Assembly (NCBI RefSeq): GCF_040790665.1
Contig: NZ_CP160849.1
Location: 248,001 to 312,000 of the forward strand
Length of the DNA stretch: 64,000 nt
DNA from: Sulfitobacter pontiacus
GTDB lineage: Bacteria; Pseudomonadota; Alphaproteobacteria; Rhodobacterales; Rhodobacteraceae
Direction of reading: 5' to 3'
The stretch's first letter is position 1; the number at the start of each line of letters is the position of its first letter. Made by a program: the position numbers and the translations under genes. Below the pieces are notes generated by a model. It saw nothing but the letters and a program-made list of their open reading frames with translations. It was not told the origin of the DNA and did no database searches. Shown here in pieces: positions 54,584 through 62,629 of this stretch.

Positions 54584-57214
54584 ATGAAGCCCAATTTTGC
54601 ACTGTCTCTCTCCTTCGAAGGTATTCGCCTGCTGCACCGCGCCCCTGATGGATGGCGGCAGGTGGGCGAAGTGGCCGTCGACGCGGAGGATATGGCCGCC
54701 CAACTGGCCGCCTTGCGCAGCACCGCCACCGCGCTAGAGCCGAGCGGCCTGCGTAGTAAGCTACTGATTCCGAACGATCAAATCAAATACATGACGATCG
54801 ACACCGCAGGGCTTAGCAATCAGGCGCGGCGCGAACAGGCCGAGGTGGCGCTTGATGGCGCGACGCCCTATGCCGTCGAAGATCTGGTCTTTGACATCAG
54901 CAATGACGGCCCCCGCACGCATATCGCCGCCGTCGCCCGCGAAACACTGGCCGAGGCCGAAGCCTTCGCGACCGAGCATCGTTTTCACCCCGTCAGCTTT
55001 GCCGCCCAGTCCGACGATCATGATTTTACCGGCGAGGCGTTTTTCGGCCCAACAGACTCCGCCCCCAAGTGGTTGGAGCCGGGCGATTCTGTGGAGCGTG
55101 ACAAAGGGCCATTCGTTATCCTGGGCGATGTGGAACTCCCGCCGGAGGACACTTCGCCGGCGAAAGGTGATACGGCTGCTGAGGCGGAAAGCCCCGGTAA
55201 AGCCGATGATGTGACGGCGGATGCGTCGCAGGAGGGTGACAGCACGTCGGATGCTCCGGCGGCTGATGTCGCAAAGCCGGAAGCCAAGACGGCTGATGCT
55301 CCTCAGCCTGCAAGCCAGAAACCAGCAGACGCCCCCGCGCCCAAAGCGGCAAAGCTTGACGCGCCTCGCGTTGCACCCGCGTCCCCATCGGTGACGCCCC
55401 CGCCAAGCAAGGTGTCGGCCCCCGCCCACGCCAAAACACCCGAAGTGTCAGCTGGCAAGGCAACGGCACCCGCGGTACAGAAACCAGCCGCCCCATCTGC
55501 TGAAAAAAATGTGGCAGCGACACCCAAGCCCGCGCCCGCCGTGTCCAAAGCCCCCGCGGATTTTTCCAGCCGACGCAGCGCGCCCATCGTTACGGGTGCC
55601 GCCGCGCGCGGTAGCGTGCAGCCCTTGTCGCACACGGGCGGGCCGGTCCCCGATAGCAGTTCGTTAACCGGTGCCAAACACACACAACCTGCCAAGTCGT
55701 CGCCTTTCGGCTTTCTGAAACGCCGCAAGCCCCGCGCGACACCACCTCCGCCCAAACCAATTGCCGCAAAAGCGGCCCCCATTCCCGGCAAGGCCCTTGC
55801 CACGGGGGCCAGCGAAGTCGACCAGATGACTGTTTTCGGGGCCCGCAAAGAGCAGTCCATCGGAGGAAAGCCGCGCTTTTTGGGGCTGGTCCTGACCGCA
55901 GCCTTGCTGGTGTTCCTCGCGGGCGTCGCAGCTTGGGCGTCTGTCTTCCTTGATGATGGGTTAGCGCTTTCGCGGCTCTTTGGCAGTCGTGACACCACGC
56001 AGACCGCCTCTGCCCCACCGGAGCCGGCGGTCAAACAGCAAGTGGAAAGCCGCGAGGACCCCATCGTACCGCAGACCCCGCCCGAGAATACGGCTGACAC
56101 CACTGTCGCCGCGCTTGATCCCACGCTCAGCGATGAGGACGGTGCGGTTTTGGACGCGATGCGCGTGCCACAGCAGCTGCAACCGCGCGAGCTGACCGCG
56201 CAGGAAATCGAAGCGAAATACGCGACAACCGGCATTTGGGCCATCGCGCCAAAGACACCAAAAGCGCCGTCGATGGTGACGCTGGATGATCTGTTCATGA
56301 CCAGCATCGATCCCGTCAGCACCTCGAATGACGCTGTTGCACTGCCGACGCTCGCGTCCTTTGGCGGGGATACGGTCGATATCAGCTCGGCCCCTCCGGC
56401 GGCGGCGGGCACGTCGTTCACGCTGGATGATCGTGGTCTGGTTGTTCCAAGTCCGAATGGCACGTTGAACGCGGATGGGGTTTTGGTTTTCGCCGGGCAA
56501 CCGGCCCGTGTGCCCCCTGCGACCCTCGCCCGTCCCGGTGCGGTCGAAGAGGAAGAGGTCGAGGATACGGTTGTTGCCGCGCTGCTTGGCTTTCGCCCCA
56601 AACTGCGCCCCGAGGATCTGCCCGAACAGAACGAGCGCGCTAATCTGGGCGGGGTGACCCGCAACGAACTTGCCGCGTTCCGCCCAACCCTGCGCAGCGC
56701 CGATGTCATCAAGGCCGCTGCTGCAGCCAAACAGGCCGAGGTTGACGCCGCAGCAGAGGCAGCAGCCGCCGCGATCAAAGCCGCCTTGCCGCAAGAGCCC
56801 GTGAACAACGCGACGCAATACGCGACAGAAGTGTCCAAGCGACCAGACACGCGCCCCGGTAACTTTTCGCGCATCGTACGTCGGGCCGAACGGGCGCAGC
56901 CCGCGCCTGTGACGGTCGCCAGTGCGCCGGCTGCGGTCACGCCGCAGGTGGTACAGCCTTCGGTGCCGTCGAAAGCCTCCGTATCGAAGCAGGCAACTGT
57001 GAAAAATGCGATCAAACTGCGTCAAATCAATCTGATCGGAGTCTACGGCAAACCCTCAAGCCGCCGCGCCTTGATCCGGCTGAGCAACGGGCGGTACCAG
57101 AAGGTTGCCGTCGGGGATCGTCTGGATGGCGGCCGCGTCTCCGCGATTGGAGAGGCTGAATTGCGGTATAACCGCCGCGGGCGCGATGTCGTGCTCAAGA
57201 TGCCCCGCGGCTAA
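54584..57214 (+). CDS. Single-span protein with GspL/PilM-like head and GspC/PilP-like tail
   Basis: An 876-residue protein. The first 180 residues (LSLSFEGIRLLHRAP, LIPNDQIKYMTID, RREQAEVALDGATPYAVEDL) resemble the cytoplasmic actin-like domain of GspL/PilM. Then a Pro/Ala-rich linker, one span (GLVLTAALLVFLAGVAAWA, about residues 432-450), a second Ala-rich region with repeated FRPxLR motifs (LGFRPKLRPEDLP, AAFRPTLRSADVI), and a C-terminal 60 residues (LIGVYGKPSSRRALIRLSNGRYQKVAVGDRLDGG) like the GspC/PilP HR domain. It may scaffold an envelope machine; no other secretion genes are nearby. The start at 54584 is chosen for the clean domain onset. Confidence 0.65.
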   Translation: MKPNFALSLSFEGIRLLHRAPDGWRQVGEVAVDAEDMAAQLAALRSTATALEPSGLRSKLLIPNDQIKYMTIDTAGLSNQARREQAEVALDGATPYAVEDLVFDISNDGPRTHIAAVARETLAEAEAFATEHRFHPVSFAAQSDDHDFTGEAFFGPTDSAPKWLEPGDSVERDKGPFVILGDVELPPEDTSPAKGDTAAEAESPGKADDVTADASQEGDSTSDAPAADVAKPEAKTADAPQPASQKPADAPAPKAAKLDAPRVAPASPSVTPPPSKVSAPAHAKTPEVSAGKATAPAVQKPAAPSAEKNVAATPKPAPAVSKAPADFSSRRSAPIVTGAAARGSVQPLSHTGGPVPDSSSLTGAKHTQPAKSSPFGFLKRRKPRATPPPPKPIAAKAAPIPGKALATGASEVDQMTVFGARKEQSIGGKPRFLGLVLTAALLVFLAGVAAWASVFLDDGLALSRLFGSRDTTQTASAPPEPAVKQQVESREDPIVPQTPPENTADTTVAALDPTLSDEDGAVLDAMRVPQQLQPRELTAQEIEAKYATTGIWAIAPKTPKAPSMVTLDDLFMTSIDPVSTSNDAVALPTLASFGGDTVDISSAPPAAAGTSFTLDDRGLVVPSPNGTLNADGVLVFAGQPARVPPATLARPGAVEEEEVEDTVVAALLGFRPKLRPEDLPEQNERANLGGVTRNELAAFRPTLRSADVIKAAAAAKQAEVDAAAEAAAAAIKAALPQEPVNNATQYATEVSKRPDTRPGNFSRIVRRAERAQPAPVTVASAPAAVTPQVVQPSVPSKASVSKQATVKNAIKLRQINLIGVYGKPSSRRALIRLSNGRYQKVAVGDRLDGGRVSAIGEAELRYNRRGRDVVLKMPRG

Positions 57215-57246
57215 GCCCCGCAAGATCTGACTGCTCGCTACATGAA

Positions 57247-57272
57247 AAAGCCGCATCCGAAGATGCGGCTTT
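57247..57272. terminator. Bidirectional terminator between convergent genes
   Basis: A perfect 11-bp stem AAAGCCGCATC/GATGCGGCTTT with a CGAA loop, with A/T runs on both sides. Confidence 0.88.
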
Positions 57273-57280
57273 CTGTCGTT

Positions 57281-58375
57281 TCAGGCTTCGCTCAACTCGC
57301 CACTGTCGATTTGTTCTTGCTCGATGCTCTCGAACAGCGCCTTGAAGTTCCCTTCGCCAAAACCGTCGTCCCCTTTACGCTCGATAAACTCGAAGAAGAT
57401 CGGCCCAATGACAGTTTTCGAGAATATCTGAAGCAAAATGCGGGTTTCGCCGCCATCCACGACCCCTTCCCCGTCAATCAGGATGCCGTGTTTCTTCATC
57501 CGATCAAGCGGCTCTTGGTGGCCGGTGACGCGATCCTTGCTCATCTTATAGTAGGTCTCGGGCGGGCCGGGCATGAATTTCAACCCGTTGTCCGCAATGG
57601 CATCCGTCGCATCATAGATGTTCCGCGCGCCCACGGCGATGTGCTGGATCCCCTCGCCGTTGTATTTCTTGAGATAGGCCACGATCTGCCCCTTCTCGTC
57701 GCGATCCTCGTTGATCGGGATACGGATGCGGCCGCAGGGAGATGTCAGCGCACGCGAGGTAAGGCCGGTAAACTTGCCTTCAATATCGAAAAACCGGATC
57801 TCGCGAAAATTGAACAGATCGCCGTAGAACTTGAACCAGACGTCCATGTTCCCCTTAAACACATTATGCGTCAAGTGATCGAGATAGTAGAAACCGACGC
57901 CAGCGGGTTTGGATTGCGCGATCCAGTCGTATTCCTCGTTATAGGGCGACGTGTCGTAATACTGATCCACAAAGTAGATTAACGACCCGCCGATCCCCTT
58001 GATCGCGGGCACATCCAGCACCTTGCCTGCGCCTGTATATTCCTCCGCCCCTTTGGCAACAGCGTGGTCCAGCGCCTTTTGCGCATCCACAACCCGCCAG
58101 CCCATCGAGGGCGCACAGGGGCCATGCTCGGCCACAAAGCCTGCGGCAAAGCTGTCAGGGTCAGCGTTCAGCACATAGGTAATGTCCCCCTGCTGCCAGA
58201 GTTCGATTTTCTGCGTTTTGTGGTTCGCCACATGGGCATAGCCCATACGGGTAAATAGATCGCGAAGCTCCTGCGGGTCGGCGCTGGCGAATTCGACGAA
58301 TTCGAACCCGTCGGTGCCGGCCGGGTTTTCATCAGTGATTTTGGATTTTTCGGCGTCATGCGGAAACGGACCCAT
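57281..58375 (-). CDS. hppD: 4-hydroxyphenylpyruvate dioxygenase
   Basis: A 364-residue non-heme iron dioxygenase. Its metal ligands are in DHLTHNV (His), GIQHIAVG (His) and FFEFIERKG (Glu), and the C-terminus GFGEGNFKALFESIE is the gating helix. It turns 4-hydroxyphenylpyruvate to homogentisate in tyrosine breakdown. An AAAGGAG box sets the ATG at 58375. It is divergent from an Lrp/AsnC-type gene that may regulate it. Confidence 0.95.
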   Translation of the reverse strand: MGPFPHDAEKSKITDENPAGTDGFEFVEFASADPQELRDLFTRMGYAHVANHKTQKIELWQQGDITYVLNADPDSFAAGFVAEHGPCAPSMGWRVVDAQKALDHAVAKGAEEYTGAGKVLDVPAIKGIGGSLIYFVDQYYDTSPYNEEYDWIAQSKPAGVGFYYLDHLTHNVFKGNMDVWFKFYGDLFNFREIRFFDIEGKFTGLTSRALTSPCGRIRIPINEDRDEKGQIVAYLKKYNGEGIQHIAVGARNIYDATDAIADNGLKFMPGPPETYYKMSKDRVTGHQEPLDRMKKHGILIDGEGVVDGGETRILLQIFSKTVIGPIFFEFIERKGDDGFGEGNFKALFESIEQEQIDSGELSEA

Positions 58376-58508
58376 GAGATGCTCCTTTGATAGCGTTCGT
58401 GCGCAGTCTATCGCCGGAACCACGCTATCTTTGCGCAAACATACAAGTGTGACTGGCTATTCGCGCGGGGTTGACGCATGGTTTTATCATTCTATGTGAG
58501 AATACCGC

Positions 58509-58967
58509 ATGACATTAGATGATATCGATAAACGCCTGCTGGCGGCGCTGCAAAAGAACGCGCATCTCACTGCTCAAGAGTTGGGAGAGAAGCTGCACCT
58601 ATCCCCGTCCCAAGCAGGTCGGCGGCGGCAACGGCTTGAAACCGAAGGGTATATCCAAGGCTACACGGCCCGGCTCAACCCCGAACGGTTGGGGCTGACG
58701 GTACAGGGGTTTGTGCAGGTCCATCTGGGCACCCACGGGCCCGAACATTCCGCCAGCTTTGCGCGGCTTTTGGCCACCCGCCCCGAAATCGTTAGCGCGT
58801 GGACGATGACGGGGGATGCGGATTATTTGCTGCGCGTCTATTGTGCAGACCTGCCCAGCCTGAACCGCCTCATCCATGATGTGCTGCTCCCCCATGGTGC
58901 TGTCGCAAAAGTGCATAGCCAGATCGTTATGGATCAGCTTAAACGAGACGGGCCCTTGCCCACCTGA
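58509..58967 (+). CDS. Lrp/AsnC family transcriptional regulator
   Basis: A 152-residue regulator: an N-terminal HTH (LTAQELGEKLHLSPSQAGRRRQRLETEGYIQGY) and a RAM domain (FVQVHLGTHGPEH, AWTMTGDADYLLRVY). It is divergent from hppD with 133 bases between the starts, so control of tyrosine catabolism is the natural guess. Confidence 0.92.
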   Translation: MTLDDIDKRLLAALQKNAHLTAQELGEKLHLSPSQAGRRRQRLETEGYIQGYTARLNPERLGLTVQGFVQVHLGTHGPEHSASFARLLATRPEIVSAWTMTGDADYLLRVYCADLPSLNRLIHDVLLPHGAVAKVHSQIVMDQLKRDGPLPT

Positions 58968-59003
58968 TTGACCCGCTCGGGGCCTGCCCGACACAAAGAA
59001 AGT

Positions 59004-60950
59004 ATGCCCCTTATGGAAGGTTTCCTGTTTCAAGCCTCGATCTATCTCGCTGCGGCGGTGATTGCGGTTCCCATCGCATCGCGTCTGGGGCTGGGGTCGG
59101 TGCTGGGATATCTCGCCGCGGGGATCCTGATCGGGCCGGCCTTCGGGCTGGTTGGATCGGAGACCAAGGATTTGCAGCATTTCGCCGAATTTGGTGTCGT
59201 GATGATGCTGTTCCTCATCGGGCTAGAGCTTGAACCCCGCGCCCTGTGGAACATGCGCCACCGTCTGCTGGGGCTTGGCGGGATGCAGGTCGTGCTTAGC
59301 GCTGCGGCGCTGATGGGCATCGCGATGGCTTATGACCAACCGATGGGTGTGGCGATTGCGATCGGCCTCACGCTGTCGCTGTCGTCAACAGCGATCGTGC
59401 TGCAAACCCTTTCAGAAAAGGGTTTGATGCAAACAGCGGGTGGACGATCCGTCTTTTCGGTGCTGCTGACGCAAGATATCGCGGTGATCCCGATCCTCGC
59501 GTTCCTGCCGCTGCTTGTGGCGCAGCTGCCCGCGCAAATGCGACCGGACGGATCGATCTCGGTGAACCCCGAGGATGCCGCCCATGGGGCAGAGGCAGCC
59601 TCGGGGCACGGTCCTGCGGCGGCGGGTCATGGTGCGGAAACCGCGCAGGCGGCGATTTCACTGGTTCAGGGGCTGCCGGGTTGGGCCATAACGCTGGTCA
59701 CCTTGGGTGCCATTGCCGGGATCATCATCACCGGTGTGTTCTTCACCCGCCCCGTTTTCCGGTTTATCCACGCTGCCAAGCTGCGCGAGATGTATACCGC
59801 TTTGGCCCTGCTGATCGTCGTCGGGATTTCCTTCCTGATGATGCTGGTGGGCCTGTCGCCCGCGCTTGGGGCCTTCCTTGCAGGAGTGGTGCTGGCCAGC
59901 AGCGAATTCCGGCACGAACTGGAAACCGACCTTGAGCCGTTCAAAGGACTGCTGCTGGGGCTGTTCTTCATCACCGTGGGGGCGGGTATCAACTTTGACC
60001 TGCTGTTCGCCGATACGATCATCATCGTCGGGATGGCGCTGCTGGTTATTCTGGTGAAGGGCCTGATTCTTTACGGGCTTGGCACCTTGTTCAAGCTGCA
60101 AGGGCGCGACCGCTGGCTCTTTGCGCTTGGTCTGGCGCAGGCGGGTGAATTCGGCTTTGTGCTGGTCAGCTTCTCGGTCGCCACGGGAGTCATGCCCAAT
60201 GACGTGGCCGAGACATTGTTGCTGGTCGTCGCCCTATCGATGCTGATCACACCGCTGCTGTTCATCACCTATGACCAGATCAGCAAACGGATGGATACGA
60301 AATCCGGCCCCATCGTTGCGGACGAGATTGACGAGCAGGGCACCGTGATCATCGCGGGTGTCGGACGGTTCGGGCAGATTGTGAACCGTCTGGTGCAGGC
60401 CAGCGGCTTTCGCACCGTCGTTCTGGACCACAACCCCGAAACCATCGCCGTCATGCGCCGCTTTGGCTTCAAGGCGTTCCTGGGCGATCCGACCCGCGCT
60501 GACATTCTGCGCAAGGCCGGTCTGCGCGATGCCAAGGTTCTGGTAGTCGCGTTGGATGATCCCAAGTCGGCCTTGCAGCTTATCGCCTATGCGCGCAAGG
60601 AACGGCCCGACCTGCATATCGTAACCCGCGCCCATGACCGGACAGATGTGTACCAACAATACCAGGCCGGCGCGAATGACATCGTGCGCGAAATGTTCGA
60701 CAGCTCGCTTCGGGCGGGGCGCTATGTGTTGGAGAATCTCGGGCTCTCCGACTACGAGGCGGCAGAGGCGCAGCGGATGTTCTATTCGCACGACCGTGCG
60801 TCTGTGCGCGAGCTGGCGGCCCTGTGGCGCCCTGACATCCCACCAAGCGAGAACAAAGCCTATGTGGCGCGCGCGAAAGAGCTGCAAAAGGATCTGGAAA
60901 CCGCTTTCCTGAACCGAATTGACCAAGAGGATAAGACCCAAGGGTCGTAG
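59004..60950 (+). CDS. Kef-type K+/H+ antiporter with RCK domain
   Basis: A 648-residue CPA2 transporter. About 12 spans cover the first 430 residues (GSVLGYLAAGILIGP, LFLIGLELEPRALW, SLSSTAIVLQTLSEKG). A His/Gly-rich loop (about 195-215) follows the first half. The C-terminal RCK/TrkA-N domain is clear: VIIAGVGRFGQIVNRLVQASG with the GxGxxG motif, then GDPTRADILRKAGL. It exports K+ in exchange for H+, gated by nucleotide or thiol signals in KefB/C. Two ATG codons (59004, 59013) are possible. Confidence 0.92.
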   Translation: MPLMEGFLFQASIYLAAAVIAVPIASRLGLGSVLGYLAAGILIGPAFGLVGSETKDLQHFAEFGVVMMLFLIGLELEPRALWNMRHRLLGLGGMQVVLSAAALMGIAMAYDQPMGVAIAIGLTLSLSSTAIVLQTLSEKGLMQTAGGRSVFSVLLTQDIAVIPILAFLPLLVAQLPAQMRPDGSISVNPEDAAHGAEAASGHGPAAAGHGAETAQAAISLVQGLPGWAITLVTLGAIAGIIITGVFFTRPVFRFIHAAKLREMYTALALLIVVGISFLMMLVGLSPALGAFLAGVVLASSEFRHELETDLEPFKGLLLGLFFITVGAGINFDLLFADTIIIVGMALLVILVKGLILYGLGTLFKLQGRDRWLFALGLAQAGEFGFVLVSFSVATGVMPNDVAETLLLVVALSMLITPLLFITYDQISKRMDTKSGPIVADEIDEQGTVIIAGVGRFGQIVNRLVQASGFRTVVLDHNPETIAVMRRFGFKAFLGDPTRADILRKAGLRDAKVLVVALDDPKSALQLIAYARKERPDLHIVTRAHDRTDVYQQYQAGANDIVREMFDSSLRAGRYVLENLGLSDYEAAEAQRMFYSHDRASVRELAALWRPDIPPSENKAYVARAKELQKDLETAFLNRIDQEDKTQGS

Positions 60951-60973
60951 CCCCCCTCGCCCTTCAGACACCA

Positions 60974-61010
60974 AAAAGCCGCGCCCGATATGATATCAGG
61001 CGCGGCTTTT
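60974..61010. terminator. Bidirectional terminator between kef-like gene and carD
   Basis: A 12-bp perfect stem AAAAGCCGCGCC/GGCGCGGCTTTT with A and T runs in both directions, between convergent genes. Confidence 0.9.
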
Positions 61011-61029
61011 CAAAATTTAACGGTTGCGA

Positions 61030-61545
61030 TCAGGCAGCGGCGACGCGGCTTTCCAACACATCACCGACCTGCTTGGAGGCCGCCAGTTCGTCCCCACCGG
61101 CGACGGCGGCAACTTCACGGGTCAGTCGCTCAAGCGCGGCTTCATACAGCTGACGCTCGGAATAGCTTTGCTCGCGCTGGTCGTCGGTGCGGTGCAGGTC
61201 GCGTACGACTTCGGCGATGGCGATCAGATCACCGGAGTTGATCTTTTGCTCATATTCCTGCGCACGGCGCGACCACATGGCGCGTTTGACCTTGGCCTTA
61301 CCCTTCAGGGTTTTCATCGCATGGCTGATCACGTCAGGGCTGCTGAGCGCGCGCATGCCAATTTCTGTCGCCTTATGGGTGGGGACCCGCAGCGTCATCT
61401 TGTCTTTCTCGAACGCGATCACGAACAGCTCCAGCGAGATGCCCGCGACTTCCTGCTCTTCGACCGAGATGATCTGACCAACGCCATGCGCCGGATAAAC
61501 AACGAATTCATTCGGGCGGAAATCTAGCTTCTTCGACTTGCTCAT
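61030..61545 (-). CDS. carD: CarD family transcriptional regulator
   Basis: A 171-residue CarD/CdnL-type protein: the N-terminal RNA polymerase-interacting domain (FRPNEFVVYPAHGVGQIISVEEQEVAG, LRVPTHKATEIGMRALSS) and a C-terminal helical DNA-binding domain (WSRRAQEYEQKINSGDLIAIAEVVRDLHR). CarD binds the polymerase beta subunit and stabilises open complexes at many alphaproteobacterial promoters. Confidence 0.94.
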   Translation of the reverse strand: MSKSKKLDFRPNEFVVYPAHGVGQIISVEEQEVAGISLELFVIAFEKDKMTLRVPTHKATEIGMRALSSPDVISHAMKTLKGKAKVKRAMWSRRAQEYEQKINSGDLIAIAEVVRDLHRTDDQREQSYSERQLYEAALERLTREVAAVAGGDELAASKQVGDVLESRVAAA

Positions 61546-61851
61546 ACAGTGGCTCCTTGGGCGCGGGGACGGCCCGCATGGGTAAATATGCTGTCACAAC
61601 GACAAAGGCCGACCGGCCCAAAGAGCCGTCAGCCTCATTTCATAACTTCAGATGTTCTGGTTCAACCTGTGCAAAACGGTTGAGATTTGGCGCGTAGGTA
61701 TCATCATTTGCGACAACGTATATCACAAAATTAGCCCCCCCGAAAGCGGGGGGCCGCATAGATTCGATCAAATACGTGTTAATCGAATAAATAAAGGGGA
61801 TCAGGTGGCGTCACACGCAGCGATCACCCCATGCACCCAAGTGCGAATCGC
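61546..61851. other. Intergenic region between carD and fdxA
   Basis: About 300 bases holding the carD promoter and, at 61734-61754, a hairpin (GCCCCCCCG-AAAG-CGGGGGGC) that on the minus strand is followed by TAATTTTG and terminates the fdxA transcript. No gene is seen. Confidence 0.55.
61734..61754 (-). terminator. Terminator of fdxA
   Basis: A G/C stem with an AAAG loop; the minus-strand transcript continues into TAATTTTGTG. It lies about 100 bases past the fdxA stop. Confidence 0.7.
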
Positions 61852-62190
61852 TTAGCCGCCTTCGCCGGGTGCTTCAGAGAAATACTTCTCAAGCTTGCCC
61901 TCTTCACCATCGCGTTCCTCTGCCTCGGGCAGCGGGTCTTTCTTGGTGATGATCACGGGCCACAGTTCGGAGTATTTGCGGTTGAATTCAACCCACTTCT
62001 CCATATCCGGCTCTGTATCGGGGCGGATCGCGTCGGCGGGGCATTCAGGTTCGCAAACGCCGCAGTCGATGCATTCATCTGGATGAATGACCAACATGTT
62101 TTCGCCTTCATAGAAGCAATCCACCGGACATACTTCAACGCAGTCAGTGTATTTGCAGGCGATACAGGCATCGTTAACGATATAGGTCAT
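61852..62190 (-). CDS. fdxA: FdxA-type 7Fe ferredoxin
   Basis: A 112-residue ferredoxin: [23 protein letters not shown] carries the 3Fe-4S/4Fe-4S cysteines and [17 protein letters not shown] the second set. It carries electrons in the cytoplasm. It follows the S4-domain and helicase genes on the same strand, a linkage common in alphaproteobacteria. Confidence 0.95.
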   Translation of the reverse strand: MTYIVNDACIACKYTDCVEVCPVDCFYEGENMLVIHPDECIDCGVCEPECPADAIRPDTEPDMEKWVEFNRKYSELWPVIITKKDPLPEAEERDGEEGKLEKYFSEAPGEGG

Positions 62191-62242
62191 AACATCATCT
62201 TTTATGGCAGGTTTAACGCAGGAGATACGTCAGCACAGCGTA

Positions 62243-62629
62243 TCATTCAAGGTGGCGCGCCCGAGAAAGATCAAGCACGCGGCGATCACGCTTACTGGGG
62301 CGCCCTTTTCCCTCAAATGCCGGATTTTCAGGTTGTTTTTTCTCGGATCGGGGGACCGGCGGGGACAGATCGGTGTAAAGCGTTTGCGCCTCGGGGGCCG
62401 GACCACGGCGGGTGCCGATGCCCTCTATCTGGATCACCCGCACATCGTCGCCCATAGCAAAGGTCAGTACGTCGCCAACCACAACCAGTGTCGCACGCTT
62501 TTGCGCGACGCTGCCGTTGACCCTGACGGCCCCCGCTTGCACGCGGGCAGCCGCCAGAGAACGCGTTTTATAAAACCGCGCATGCCACAGCCATTTATCA
62601 AGCCGCAGCTTTGTCGGCGCTTCGGACAA
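62243..62629 (-). CDS. S4-domain RNA-binding protein (Hsp15/HslR-like)
   Basis: A 128-residue protein with an N-terminal S4 domain (LRLDKWLWHARFYKTRSLAAARVQAGAVRVNGS) and a basic tail (GRPSKRDRRVLDL). Hsp15-type proteins bind nascent-chain-blocked 50S subunits. Its start abuts the stop of the helicase gene. Confidence 0.9.
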   Translation of the reverse strand: MSEAPTKLRLDKWLWHARFYKTRSLAAARVQAGAVRVNGSVAQKRATLVVVGDVLTFAMGDDVRVIQIEGIGTRRGPAPEAQTLYTDLSPPVPRSEKKQPENPAFEGKGRPSKRDRRVLDLSRARHLE

